Of a DNA stretch of 64,000 nucleotides, positions 45,146-57,103 are shown piece by piece. Below the pieces are notes generated by a model. That model did no database searches. It saw only the letters and a program-made list of their open reading frames with translations, and had not been told where the DNA came from. How positions within the stretch are numbered: the stretch's first letter is position 1; every line of letters starts with the position of its first letter. A program made the translations under genes and the position numbers. Source of the DNA: Desmodesmus armatus (lineage: Eukaryota > Chlorophyta > Chlorophyceae > Sphaeropleales > Scenedesmaceae); assembly GCA_007449985.2 (NCBI GenBank), contig VIIQ02000059.1, positions 186,001 to 250,000 on the forward strand. The letters are read 5' to 3'.

Positions 45146-48100
45146 TTATGCGTTGGTAAGGGTACCGACAATGACCTCCTTGTCCCCATTGCCTGTCAGC
45201 ACATACGCCTTCACTGGTAGCTGGCCAGGCTTTGCTGCAGCATCCACCACTGCCTGCAGCTTGGCCGGCAGGGGAGTGGGGCGCTTGAACTCCGTGGCGA
45301 AAGTCAGGGGGTAGGCCTGGGCACCGCTGTAGGGGATGAACCCTGAAGGCCATGCAGGACGTGGGAGTCGAAGCAGCAGCAGCAGCAGCATGGCATGCGC
45401 CTGTCAGTGACCAGCTTATGAGGCAACATGTTTGTGCGTCTTTACTGGGGGCTAGAACTGAGAGCAGTTGAAGGTGCACTCTTCAAGGCATGGAGAAGAT
45501 GCTAGTGCTGTGTCTGTTGCTGACATATTCACTGTTGCGCAGGTGACGCCCGTTGAAGCGCCATTGTGCCCGCCAACACATACGCAGGGATGTTTGTACG
45601 CCTTGCTTCCCACCTGCCGTGCTCATGTTTGCCTCCAGTCGTGCCACCAGGTACATGGCGTGCGCAATGGGCCGCTTGAAGCCAAACAGCTGCAGGGAAA
45701 ACCAGGCAGACAGCAGTCAGCCAGGTCAGCATGGCCTGCTGCAGATATCCACAAATCTGCTGTTGGCGGTTGGTTGAAAACTGACTTACCAGGCCTGTCT
45801 GATAGTTGTTGATGTTACTGTTACATGGTTCAGGCTGAGCCTGAACACCCGTACGATGCCTGCCATAGAAACAAGCAGTGAGTGCTGCACCAAGCCCCCA
45901 CACAGCATCAAACATGTCACACCTGGCTGGTCACACTGGACAGGTGGATGGGGTTGCGGTCGGCGGTGAGGGCACCGTAAGCACGGCCAGCGTTGCCTGG
46001 CACTGACAGCTCAGCTAGCAGCACAGGCTTCGGGGCAGCAGACTCCTTTGGACAGAAGCACAGCGCAGCACAGCACAGCAGAAACACATGCATGATCTGA
46101 AGGATGTGCGCAGCACAGACCATGCTTCCCTCCCAGCATGCAACGTGTTGTCCATGCAGCAACTGCAATGATATTGGCGAGTCACAACTTCAACATGCAC
46201 AGACATGGAGCTATGTCACGCTAGGGTCCTGGAGTTCACTGCATGCCATCAGCACCCCAACATGGGTATATAAGCATCATTATGCTGCTGAGCCCTGACA
46301 CTCTGTGGTACCCTGCCCGGCACCAAATGTTACCCCGGTCCGTACCTGTGAGGCAGCTGGCTTTGCTCCTCCTCCACGTTGCCTCTTGGGGTTGATCACA
46401 ATTACAGTCAGGGAGTTGACCCACACCGCCTTGCCTGCACATAACAGCAACATTAGACATGCACCGTGCTCACACTTCGCATTTTTACACAGTAGCCCTT
46501 CCCTACCTAGCAAGACATTGGCTAGGTGATGGAGGTATATATATGGTATATATATTCCTGCCTGCATTAATTCTGCTGAGCAGCATGCTGCCAGCTGGCA
46601 GGCCCTGCAACACAGTGACTGCCGTGACCCAGGAAAGGTCAGCACGGTGCTTCCGGAGTGCTCAGCCTATGCGACCGAGTGTTGCGCACAAGACATGTCA
46701 CCTGCACACTACTGAGCAGTACTTTGTACAAGCTGTGGGGTGGAGGGGCTCAGAGGGGACCAGGGGTGCTGACATGCAGTGTAGGAAGGAGTCTCTTCAG
46801 GCCTCAGTGGTTGCTGCTAAGGGTGTAGGGCCCCTCTGCAACCTGGTGTGACTCACCCTGTGCGTCACATGCTGTTGTGTTGATCACAATCTCATAGTCA
46901 CCCTTCTCATTCTTCACGTAGTTGGGGTCAACCTCTGTCCTGTGTGGCAGAGACGGCGTGGCAGCACAGTACAATTGGTGAATTTGGATTGCGCTGGTCA
47001 CGAAAAACAGCAAATTGGGTTCAGGCATGGCAAGTGGCATTGTTTCAAACCACCCACACTAGCAGAAGCTATCCAAGAGCCCAAAAGACCTACAGGTCAC
47101 TGCAGCACATGCTGTACCAGCTCACACGAGTGACAGCTCCAGGCAACTAAAGACAGCGGCCTAGCAAAGGCACAAATACATGAAGTTTCGAGGCCAAAGG
47201 CGCCATGCATCTCTTGCAAATAAAGCAAGTAAAGCATGGGTGCCAGGCAGCATGAGCACCAGACCTTGCAAAGCTTGTGTCGACTCACGTGTAAGTGAGG
47301 AGCTCATCCACCTGGATGGCCCGGACCAGTTTGGAGCAGTTGCGCGCCAGCACAGCGCCCAGCACGTTGAAGGGGAAGTTGGGGTGACTCATGGCCAGCA
47401 TTGACAGCCTGAAAGCCTCCACAAAAGGGTATGACAGAGGCAACTGCGGGCACGGGAATGTCGGCGCAGTGCAGCCACCATGGTGGTGTTGGCTTAGTGC
47501 TCAGGTGTGAGGTGGTGCGGCCTGGACAACTGCCTAGTCACTGCAGCCACGCACACAGCATGAACAGGAAGCGCTGAAGGTCAAGCATGAATGGCGATAC
47601 GTCATGCAGGGCACACACTGTTTCTTAGTGTCAACCAAGCTGACGCACACTTGTATGCTGGTCACAAGCGCACAGGCTCAGCTGCATGTGAGCCTGCAGC
47701 TGCAGTAACCCTGAGAAAGCTTGGTGCTGAGTGAGAACCTCACCCTTGGAGGTGCATCCTTGAAGCCAACAAGTTTCAAGAAGTCCTGGTAGCGGCTCAA
47801 GTCACACCTTACTGCTGTTGTAAGCTGCACCTGCTCAGAACACCCGCACGAACACCCACAGCAGGCAAATACACATCGATTTGTAAACAGACGTTCTACT
47901 TCATGTTTTTGTCTGGAGGCTCTCTGCCCTGTGCAGCCCTACTCTACTTGCCTGCAACCTGACGATACATTATGAACGGTTTGGAACAGCTGCTTGCGAC
48001 TTTAAGCGCTACACATAATATGTGTCAACAGCAGGCTGCTGGTGGGGTGGGTGGGTGCATAGCAACAGAGCCTGAGCAGATGCAGCTGCCAAGCATGCAC

Positions 48101-48496
48101 CCCAACCCAATCACCAACGCAGTGCAGCTATCGGTGCTGCTTGTGTCGAGCATTGCTGCATTGACCAGCGGGCCAGCCCTGCAGACGGTCTGAGAACCAG
48201 TTGAAAGCCATCCTGCTTGAGCACACCTTGATAGGCTTGCCTTTCAAGTCCGAGCTGGGAGGCTTTTTGCCCTTCACTGCTGCACGGATCAGCTGCAGGT
48301 ACAGGAAGCCCTGGGAGGGCCACGCTGAGAGCTGTACTGGGACGACTGGCTGTGCTGACAGGAGGATCACTAGGACCACTGCTGCTGCCAGAAGCGCACA
48401 TGCTACCACCAACAGCAGCATGCTGCAGCCTGGAATGGATTGACAACACCACAGTGGGAAGGGGTCAGCAGGACTGGGGACAGCACAGTCCGTCAA
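45146..48496 (-). CDS. Membrane-anchored MaoC-like double-hotdog protein
   Basis: Minus-strand exons, all in phase, are 48421 (or 48496)-48227, 47824-47744, 47443-47289, 46939-46857, 46434-46346, 46045-45923, 45689-45614 and 45342-45146. They give 332 or 357 residues. The N-terminus is a single membrane segment (MLLLVVACALLAAAVVLVILL) followed by a short basic stretch. The N-terminal hotdog half has YQDFLKLVGF, LPLSYPFVEAFRLSML, HPNFPFNVLGAVLARN and VDELLTYT. The C-terminal half has the hydratase motif AYGALTADRNPIHL, with the Asp and His of the MaoC catalytic motif kept, and then LFGFKRPIAHAMYLVARLE. The family hydrates or dehydrates acyl-thioesters in lipid metabolism. The substrate cannot be told from sequence. 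The membrane anchor suggests ER or another membrane. The acceptor of exon 6 is AAAG, unusual but usable. No partner genes lie nearby. Confidence 0.85.
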
Positions 48497-50445
48497 AGTT
48501 TCATTGTAAGACCAACTGCACAGCTCACCGCAGTGTGGTCAGTATGCAAGGATCAGAAGGGATTGTGGCAGTTGAGTGATCTGATCTGACGTGTACGCAT
48601 TGCTGGTGCGGCGATGATCTGCTGGTGCGGCGATGATCAACACATCATCGCTCTCAGCCGCGTGGCAAAGTGGTTTGCAAACATTTGAAAGCTCCCTAAC
48701 AGCTTGGGGCTCAAATTTGCAGTACCTAAGGGGCCAACCTGTCGGGATTCAGATTCAATCAAAACCTTCCACATTCTGATTCGTGACATCATATTTTCTT
48801 CCAATCGAGAGAATCCCTGACGTAGTGCACAGTCAACAGAAGTGTCACCAACCCCACCAATTGGAAGGCAATTGCAATTGTGATTCTGCAAGGTATGAAG
48901 CAGGGAACACCTGCAGCAGGGATCACCTCAGTCGCCATAAGGATCCACCAGCGATTTGTGACGTCGCGATTGATGGTGTGCGTGGTGATTCCACCTTGTA
49001 GCAGGACAATACTGTATGCAGCGGTACTGTACAGTTGGGACCCCAGTTGAGATGTTCTCAATCTTCCAAAGCTGCAGGAGCACTAAGTTCAGCATATGAA
49101 CTTCCAGTGGGTGGAATATGGGTTAGGGACACTCCATTTGAACGTATACCTTGGCAGTCACATTGTCACACCTGTCTCCCATCCACATTGCCTGCTCATA
49201 GTGACACAACCCCCTTGTGTTGGCAGGGAGGCTGCTCCCACCCACTACCAAGTGCACAGTCTCATGCGTGACAAGGGAGCGCAAAGCTGCGACTCATTGA
49301 AGGGGGCCTTGAGTCCACTGGGTATGTGTAGTGTGCATTGGACTACGTGGCGTATTTATGTGTGCCTAAGTGTACTCACTGCACCAATGGAAAGCTACCT
49401 TGATCCTGATTTTGACTCCTGGCGGGACCACCGGTCGCCTAGGGAGGACCTCAAGCTATGCTGCTGACCCAGGTAGTGTTGGGGGGGGGGGGCAGGGCAA
49501 ATCCCTGACTGTGATCACTGCCGACAGGGATTGGCATGCCGACACGCACTGGTGTGGGACCACCAATGCGTACCTTGCACGGCATGTGCCACGGGTCCAC
49601 CGCAACCTTTACCCCCCCCCCCTCCCCCGTGTCTTTTTTAGGCTAATTGGCGCATAGACCCCTCTCTCATGTTGGGCTGTTGTCGGGTACTGCTGCTCCC
49701 CCTATGGACAGGGCCGCTGAACCCCTGCACAGGGCAGCTATGGCCTTTACTAGTACTATCTAGGGCAAAGACCCCCTTTCTAGTGCAGCACAATCTCCTG
49801 TAGGGAAGGGAGACTACAACTGCTGCCGCTACTACTGCTGCTGCTGCTGTTGGACACTGCTGCTGCCGCAGCCAGTGGGGGCAATGCCCTCACTGCTGGT
49901 CCCGTCACTGCTGTCACTGCTGCTGCCAGCATCAGAGCTGTTGCTATCACCCGCAGCTGGGGCCAGAAGCATTGTCTCCAGCTGGGCTTTCCACTGCTCA
50001 GGGGCTAGAGTTTCGCATATGCTGAGGGACTGTTCAGCCTGACATGCGAACCTGTCTACTGTATGGCCAGCGCTCAATGTTTGAATGGGTGCTGGGGGGT
50101 GGGGGCATCCGCCATCTTGTTATTTAGGAAGCCATTGGTGGGATTTCCTCTTCTTGACTGACGCCACAGGGTCTTTCTGGACATAGGAAGCAACTTGTTC
50201 AGCAGTACCAACCTCCTACGGTCCAGTCACCTGATATAAAGTATCGTACTCTTTACATCAGTTCTCACAAACTTCCTACCCTAACCCTTCAACTAAGTTG
50301 CTTGCTTTCCTATATATGAAGGGCGTTGGCGTCGATTAGGCCTACCCCGCCCGTCCTGCACGTTTTCAAAAGCATTGCTGCCGTGGTGCAGGCACACCGG
50401 TCGTCGGGCGCCTCTCACACCAGCTTGAATAACTATTAAGCTAGG
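48497..50445. other. Intergenic stretch with gene relics
   Basis: Two minus-strand frames look like relics. One is at 48789-49061 (hydrophobic: ITIAIAFQLVGLVTLLLTV, then HYVRDSLDWKKI and a stop). The other is at 49832-50077 (LAPEQWKAQLETMLLAP followed by a Ser/Asp stretch and poly-Gln). Neither has upstream exons or a known family. A dispersed repeat copy lies at about 49670-49740. Confidence 0.4.
49670..49740 (+). repeat. Dispersed repeat, plus copy
   Basis: Matches the reverse of 22420-22500, sharing GGGCTGT, GTCGGGTAC, CCCCTATG, GGGCCGCTGAACCCCT. It is flanked by poly-G and poly-C tracts, as is the other copy. Confidence 0.45.
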
Positions 50446-50485
50446 ATGCTTCCTGAACAGACGCACTGGTGGACGCCTTTGGCAG

Positions 50486-53325
50486 GTGAGGCTTCGTTTA
50501 CAACAGCAGAATTTGCCATCTACTGCTTCTGCTGATGAGGATGATCAGGTGGTGCAGACAGCAGCGCGACCTCTTCTAGAGTCACAAGCAAAGCAGAGAC
50601 TGTTGTTGCCATCTCTACACACGCCTTTGCTGCTGGATACGGAGGTCACCAGTATCCTGACAGTGTGGGCATTATGCTCTGCCACAGGTGTCCCTACCAA
50701 CGCTGTGTCATGGTCGGGTGGCAATTTGTCAGAGGGGAGGCCCCGCAGCAGCAGCAACACAGGCCAACCGCAGTGTCAGGTGCATACGTCCTGCAACGTT
50801 GCAGTTAACGTTGTAGCAGCAGCTGTCGCTGCAGACAACGCAAGCGCTGCAATTTACATCGTGTTTGCTCAACCTATTGCATCTGTGTGGCCTGAGCATC
50901 GCGAGCTTACGGGTAACTGCAGGTGCCAGAAGCATGTTCCTTTGCCACCCGAGTCATATTTGTTGCTGCGGTTTTTTTGCTGCAGGTTGAAGGCTGCTCG
51001 GCAGTCTTATCCCACGAGGAAAAGGTTTACTGCCTGAAGAAGCGCATTTGCAGCTACCACATGCGCGCTGAACACATCCTGCTACCTGGGGACCTCACTC
51101 AGCCATGGAGGTTCTGCTTCCAGGTGAACCTCAGCACTGAACCACCCACAAGCCTCAACAAACGTAGCTAAAACAGCTTTCTACCGTTTGTGGTGGCTGA
51201 AGTTTGAATTAAGTGCTGTCAGTATTCTTTGCATGCCAGCAGCGGCAGCTGCGCAAACTACTGGAACTACTGGCTCCTTGGCAAGCAACAGTGAAGCCAG
51301 CCAGCTGATTGTAGCCTCCTCTCTATCCTCCGATCTTGCAGCCTGCATCAACAGCATGCTAGTATGCACGGACCAAGCGGTACGTGCATACTAATATTGA
51401 TGTTGGTGGTGGTGTTGCATGTTGTCTTGCTGCTGCAGTGTGGAAAGCTGGAGCCTCTTTCTCAGTTTGATGGGACCAAAAGGTTTGTGGCCATGGGTAG
51501 GCTGCCATGTGTGCGGAGGCTGTGATGCGGCAGTCACTGCAATCCAGCAGCGCGAACAGTCAACCCAATGAGTGCGCACACACGCGCATACAAGCTTGTC
51601 TCTGATGGTGCTGCATTGTGTTGACATGCAGCTGGATGGGGCTGTTGTTGGACACATGTGCCCTGTGTTCCATAAGAGGTGTGCTGTGTTGCGCTCTGTG
51701 CTGTTGTGCTCGATGGCCTCCAGGAGATGCAGTGTATCCCCAACTGCCTCATGCTGTGCTGTGCTGTGCTGTGCAGGAGCTGCAGGGCAATGCTTCAGAG
51801 GCGCAAGCTGCCACCCCGGCGCTCCCAGTCCTGGACAGCAGGCTCGCACAGCAGCTCAACAACAGCCTTCATGCCTGTGCAGCAGCAGTTGCACCTGCTG
51901 CAGCAGCCACAGCCACACCTACTGCAGCAACATCAGATGCTGCTGCTTGAAGCTCAGCATCAGCAGCTGCAGCAGGCCAGCACAATGCTGTCAGCAGACC
52001 CAGCAGCCGCCGCTGCTGCTGCCGCTGCCGCTGCTACCTCTAGTGGTGCTGCATCCCTCAGCATCCAACAGAGACAGCAGCTGCTGATGCAGCAGCTGCA
52101 GCAGGTGCATGCAGCCATGGCGCAGCTGGGTGGAGTCGCAGGACACAACAGCCCAAGCAGCAGCATCGCACCTCATTCACTCGCAGGGCTGGCCAACCCA
52201 GCGGGCTGTGCTAGCGCTGCCACTCCTAGCTTTGGAGGGTCCAGCCCAGCCTGCAACAACAACGGTGACAGCACCGTTGGCTCAGCACACCTCAGCGTGA
52301 CGGCTGACAGTTTGGCGCATGCGGTGCAGCAGGCTCCTGCGCCTGGCAGCTCCATGTTCAGGCAAGCTTTTTCTGTTGCCTTCACAGAGCACACAGCATC
52401 AGCAGCACCAGGGCTGTCCCCAGAGGTGATGAGGGTGCCAGGGCAGCAGCTGCAGGCGCAGGAGCAGAGTGTAGCGCCCACGGCCGCAGCAGCAGCAGCT
52501 GCCCTAGCAGGCAGCTGTGGCTGGCCCTATGACGGCTCTGCAGCGGCACCTGCTGCCACAGCCTCACGTGCAGCGCCAGCAGCTGCGCACGCGCGCGTGA
52601 AGCGGCACAAGAGCTTGTCTGCGCTACTGGCACGCAGGGAAGGGCCTGAAGAGGACTTGCAGGAGGACGATCTTTTCCTGGACATGGATGTGTGTGACGA
52701 GCTCGACCAGTTTGCCACACCATCGAACCTCTACCAGTCTGAGGGAGATGCTTTTATGGATGAGCTTGCTGCAGCATTTGGCGACCGCACAGAGGCTGAC
52801 CCAGGCACAGCCGTTTCCGCGCCTGGCACAACGGCAGTGCCACCTCAGCACCAGCAGCAGCAGCAGTGGGAGCTGCCACAACAGGTGTGGCCCTCGCAGC
52901 CCCCACAGGCCCCTCCTGCAGTGCATGAAATAGGACTGCCGCCCCACTTCACTGCAGGCATGCCTACGCCACACCTGCCGTACAGCAACGGCTGCATGCA
53001 GCTTGGTACTGTTGATGGCCTCGGCAGCGCGCACGCAGGCTGGGCAAACCTTGCAGCAGCCGGCGTCAGCACAGCGGCGGGTCAGCCGTCTGTTACAGCG
53101 CAAGGTGGGATGCAGGGTGAGGTTACAGAGCAGCACGAGCTCCAGCTGCAGCAGCTGATGCAGTCTATACAGGTCCTGCAGGACAGCGTGCAGCAGCTGA
53201 GTATGCACATTCATCAGGGCGGGCCTGCAGCAGCTCCTGCGGCCACAGCAGGTAGCGCAGGCAACCCAGGCTGTGCTGACGGGCTGTATGGGATGTATGG
53301 GATGCCTGGGCATCCTAGCATGTGA
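50486..53325 (+). CDS. SBP-box (SQUAMOSA promoter-binding) transcription factor
   Basis: SBP factors are plant and algal nuclear proteins that bind GTAC-core DNA through two zinc sites. Exons are 50486-50779 (5' end uncertain; the frame is open from a GTG and an upstream exon is likely), 50986-51123, 51439-51482 and 51777-53325 (stop), with matching phases, about 674 residues. The domain is spread over four exons. It begins CQ (end of exon 1), then VEGCSAVLSHEEKVYCLKKR and ICSYH, then RFCFQ, CGKLEPLSQFDGTK, and RSCRAMLQRRKLPPRR, which also gives the nuclear localisation signal. The first zinc site keeps Cys-Cys-Cys-His. In the second, the position normally holding His is Glu (CGKLE). Exon 4 adds long Gln- and Ala-rich stretches and an acidic-hydrophobic segment (EEDLQEDDLFLDMDVCDEL, about 52649-52705) that resembles an activation domain. 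There are no ankyrin repeats, so it is not a CRR1-type protein. Confidence 0.9.
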
Positions 53326-54262
53326 GCTCAAGCTTGTGCTGGGTTGTGCCCTTGCTGGCGCAGGTTTGGTGCAGATGGAGCCTCATGCTTGGCTTGGTTT
53401 TAGGGTGTTGTCTTGTGGGTGGTTAAGGTTGTGTGCATGCGGGATCAGTGTGGTCGACAGGTTTGGTGTTGGATCTATTGATGTATAGCTGCTGCATGGG
53501 CCCACCATGATGTCTACTTTGGACATGTGGACGGTGGTTGCATGCTAGTGAGGTTGCAAGACGTAGGTGCTTGGCCTGCATGCTGCTGGGCGATGTAGAT
53601 CGTTGCATGCACTCCCCAGGTGCAAGGAGTGTATTGTGCTTGCCACCTGGTCTCGGTGCTATGTGGCTGCCAGCCATGTGCCATATGACATGATGGTTTG
53701 GGTGCGCACAGCAGAGCAGCAGGGCTACTTGACAGCACATACACTACACTGTCGTGCCGATTGTTGGATCAGTGCTGTGCTGTGCCTTGTTCTGTCATCG
53801 GCAAGATATGCCATTTGACATGCTGCCTGCGGGGTTTGTGAAGGGTTGGCTGTGCGCATAGTATGGGAGAGGCTCTTTCTCCTGTGATGTTCTAAGGCAG
53901 CAGCAGCGGCCTGAAGTGTTTCTCACACCTAATAACCTTGGCATGGCCCTGCTGACATGTAGGGACCACAGGCCACATCAAATTGGCATCCTAGTGTGCC
54001 AGAGTAGCATCCCATGACTGCATCATGGGGTGTGTCGCTATTGTGTTGTTTCCCTTATGTGACCTGGGGCCTGCCAACTCTGCTCCCTTTTGCCACATCT
54101 TCTTGGGGCTAGGGTTGTTGTTGTGGTTCATTTGTGTGCTGAGGTTTTGCGTCAGGCATGCGGGGGTGGGGGTATTGCCGACCTCAGCTTGAGCTGAGTG
54201 CAGTGTTGTTTCACTTGCAGTGTTGTGTGGGCTGGCTTTGCAGCGCCGCCATGGGCCCTCAA
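53326..54262. other. 3' flank of the SBP gene
   Basis: Likely 3' UTR followed by intergenic DNA. No coding signal and no clear TGTAA close to the stop. Confidence 0.35.
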
Positions 54263-54780
54263 GCAGCCCAGCTGCATGTTGTGTATCTGCCCTTACAGCT
54301 GCAGAGAGGTGGGCATAACGACAGGGTGTCTTTCCTGATGCCTGACACTGTCCACAGCTGGGGTCCTGGTTATTGGTGGTCAAGTGGGTGGGTCAGGTGA
54401 AGTGGCAGCACAAGCACCCATCATTGCCGTAGGCCCTTAAGCAGCCCAGCTGCATGTGATTTCTGCCCGTGTAGCTGCAGAGTGGTGGGCATAATTGGCG
54501 GTGTGTCTCCCATGCCATGTCAGTGACGCCAGATCATGTCAACAGGTTGGGTCCTGGTTATTGGCTGTCAAGTGTTTTGTCTCAAGTGGCAGCACATGCA
54601 CCCAGCATTGCCGTATGCCATACGGGCAGCCCAGCTGCGTGTTGTTTCTGTCCGTATAGCTGCACAGAGGTGGGCATGATTGACAGTCTGTCTCTTGCAG
54701 ACCACGTTCACAGCTAGGGTCGTGCTGACTGCAATGCAGCCAGTGTCGGTCAAGTGTGTCACGCCTAGTGGTCGCACCTA
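54263..54780 (+). repeat. Tandem repeat of about 180 bp, three copies
   Basis: Units start GCAGCCCAGCTGC at 54263, 54441 and 54626 (spacings 178 and 185). They share GTGGGCAT, GGTCCTGGTTATTGG and CCCA(T/G)CATTGCCGTA. The copies differ by many substitutions, so the array is old. A partial copy may precede it (about 54081-54240). Confidence 0.75.
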
Positions 54781-57103
54781 GTTGCAGCAACCAACAACCG
54801 ACCTAGTAAGCGGAGTTGTGTGGATATGTCTGGTTATGTGGGTGTGGTCCTGGACTGAAAGGGCCTTGCACATATCATGGTGATCCGCTGTTCAACAAGG
54901 GCCGAGTTTGCATCGCCAGCGTTGGGTGTGCACTGCATGTTTTGCGGGTATGGCATACATGTTTGAATCCCTGGGCGGGTTCTTTGTCAGCCAGTTTCTG
55001 CCTTCACCAAAGCTGCACTCTTGGGGCAGCTGACTAGCACCTAAAACATGGATCTGCTGTCAACAGTGGGTGTGTGTGCATCTTGTCAAAGTTCAGACAG
55101 ACAGACAGACCAAAGTTTCCCTGTTGTGGAACAGTGTGTGTTGATGCACCTTGGTAAATATCTGCTGACAACACCATGTGGGTTGTGCCCCGCGCGGTGC
55201 TTGCCGCTGCTGTGCAGCACAGGCTGCAAAGGTTTGATGGGTTTGGGCTAGGCAGGAATCGTGCAACTGGTGATCAGGGTGGGGTGAGCAGCACACTACC
55301 TTGGTTGATGTTTTGGTGGCATTGTCGCCCAATGGTGTGTTGCCGCAAATATGAGGGGTTTGACCTGTTGTTGACAAGGGGCGCACCAGCTGCAACAAGC
55401 ATCACACAGGGTCATGCAATTTGGAAGCTGCTATGCATGAGGCTTTGGCCGACTGTGAAATTTGTTTGCAAGGTTGTCTTACCATGGTTCAACCAGTGGG
55501 TTGCATAGTTGGGGGTCAAGGGGTGGGCTGTTTGGTACATGGCAGCGTGTGCAATTGCATGCCATGCACTTACCATGTGGGACACGCTTCCACCAGTAGA
55601 GGCATGCCGCCACCCCTGGCGGCCTTCCAACCAGGTCACATAGTGTGGTTGGCAAGCCGATTGCTTCGGTTTTGCAGTTGTAGGTATTGGGACAGCTTGC
55701 GAGCGGCCAGCCGTTCGCAAGAAGCGCCGCATGGAGGTCGGCCCATTGCGTTTCTTTTTTCCTATTGCCAACAGCGGCTTTGACTGGGTTGGATGCTGCC
55801 CAGGGGCTGCACTGGATGTGTGAAATGCATGCAGCTGCTGTACTGCAGTTTGAAACTTACGCCCACTCACTTGCTGGGTGCATGGAAGAAGCAAGCGCAA
55901 GCCGCCAACGCATGTTGCAACACATTTCTTTTCTTTTCCCTGTTGGTCGTGTCGGCGTCTGGTTGGTGACATTTGACAATTTGTTCGTTGTTGTATGTGT
56001 GGGCTGTGTTGTGGCATACTGTTTGGCAGCCCTTGTGGGTGTCACTGAACAAGCGTCCGCTCATGTGAACCCCCATTGTGGTGCAGTTGGTCGTGTTTCC
56101 ATCTGATGTGCCTGGAACACAGCTGCATGCTTGCCAGCCTGAAGTGAAGCCCGTTCGAAGCCCAGCTACAAGGCTTCTGTGGCGGTTGCTTGCAGTCAGC
56201 GTCATGCTTGGCTGGGAGAAGCAAGTGTGATGGTGCAGGTGAACCCGCTACCGTGAAGCTACCACTATTGGCAGCAACAGACACCGACGTGTTTTTTTAA
56301 GGACAAGACGCTGCTTTGAATAATACGGCAACCTAGTTGACACAGCTGTCTCTCACTTCCACGTGCACGTGAGCCACCCTCGCGCGCCAAACAAAACATC
56401 CGCAAACCTGAGCGATAAGAGTTGCCGCGCATCTATGCCAGTTCATTGTGCTTCTTAGAAACGTGTCAAATCTGTAACAGCCCAGTTTGTAGCTGACTCA
56501 GGTGGCACAGTGCCTCATGAGGATGGGCTCTGACGAGGCCAGCACCACATGGAAGCCTGTCAGGACGGAATAGTGCCTCTTTGACAAATTTTGGTTGCTG
56601 TCAAGGTGTGTCAGCACCCCCAGCCCATGCCTTTGCTGCACCAGGGCCTTGCGGCGACCTTCTGCTGAGCCTCAGTGTGCCTGACCCAGAGTGCTGCTGT
56701 TCTCCCCTAATGGCAGGTCATCGTTCAGATCTCTACTTCCACGTCTGAGACGGCAGCACACCTGCACATACCAACCAAGCTGGATATCAGCTCCCAGCTA
56801 GTCAGCTAGGTACAAGGTAAGCAGCAGTGGCACAGCCACCGTCAGCATGTGCTGCCATGTGCACCCTGATCCTCCAGGCCTTTGCCAGCCCAAAGCACTA
56901 CAGCCATATCCTGAAGCTCAAACCTCCTGGCTATGCTTCCTGGTTGACATGCAGTGCCACCCCGTTATGGGGGAGGTTGTTACAAGAGGATACTTTCACC
57001 GCTGGGCATAAGTACATGCACACATGTGCCACCACAACTCAGCCTGAGTTTGTGGCAAATGACTCGCGTGCTTGTTTGTGTGCATGTTTGCTTCCACAGA
57101 ATG
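54781..57103. other. Intergenic stretch, no supported gene
   Basis: Several short frames on both strands, none with splice support or recognisable residues. The frame at 56827-57177 precedes the F-box/LRR gene and could include a 5' exon, but nothing confirms it. Confidence 0.35.

Noticed and set aside
46540..46558. TATATATATGGTATATATA as a TATA box
   Set aside because: It lies inside an intron of the MaoC-like gene and is a plain AT microsatellite.
55412..56017. Minus-strand frame of 201 codons
   Set aside because: Composition (His, Gln, Arg, Thr scattered, no runs of conserved type), no splice support and equally long frames on the other strand suggest chance.
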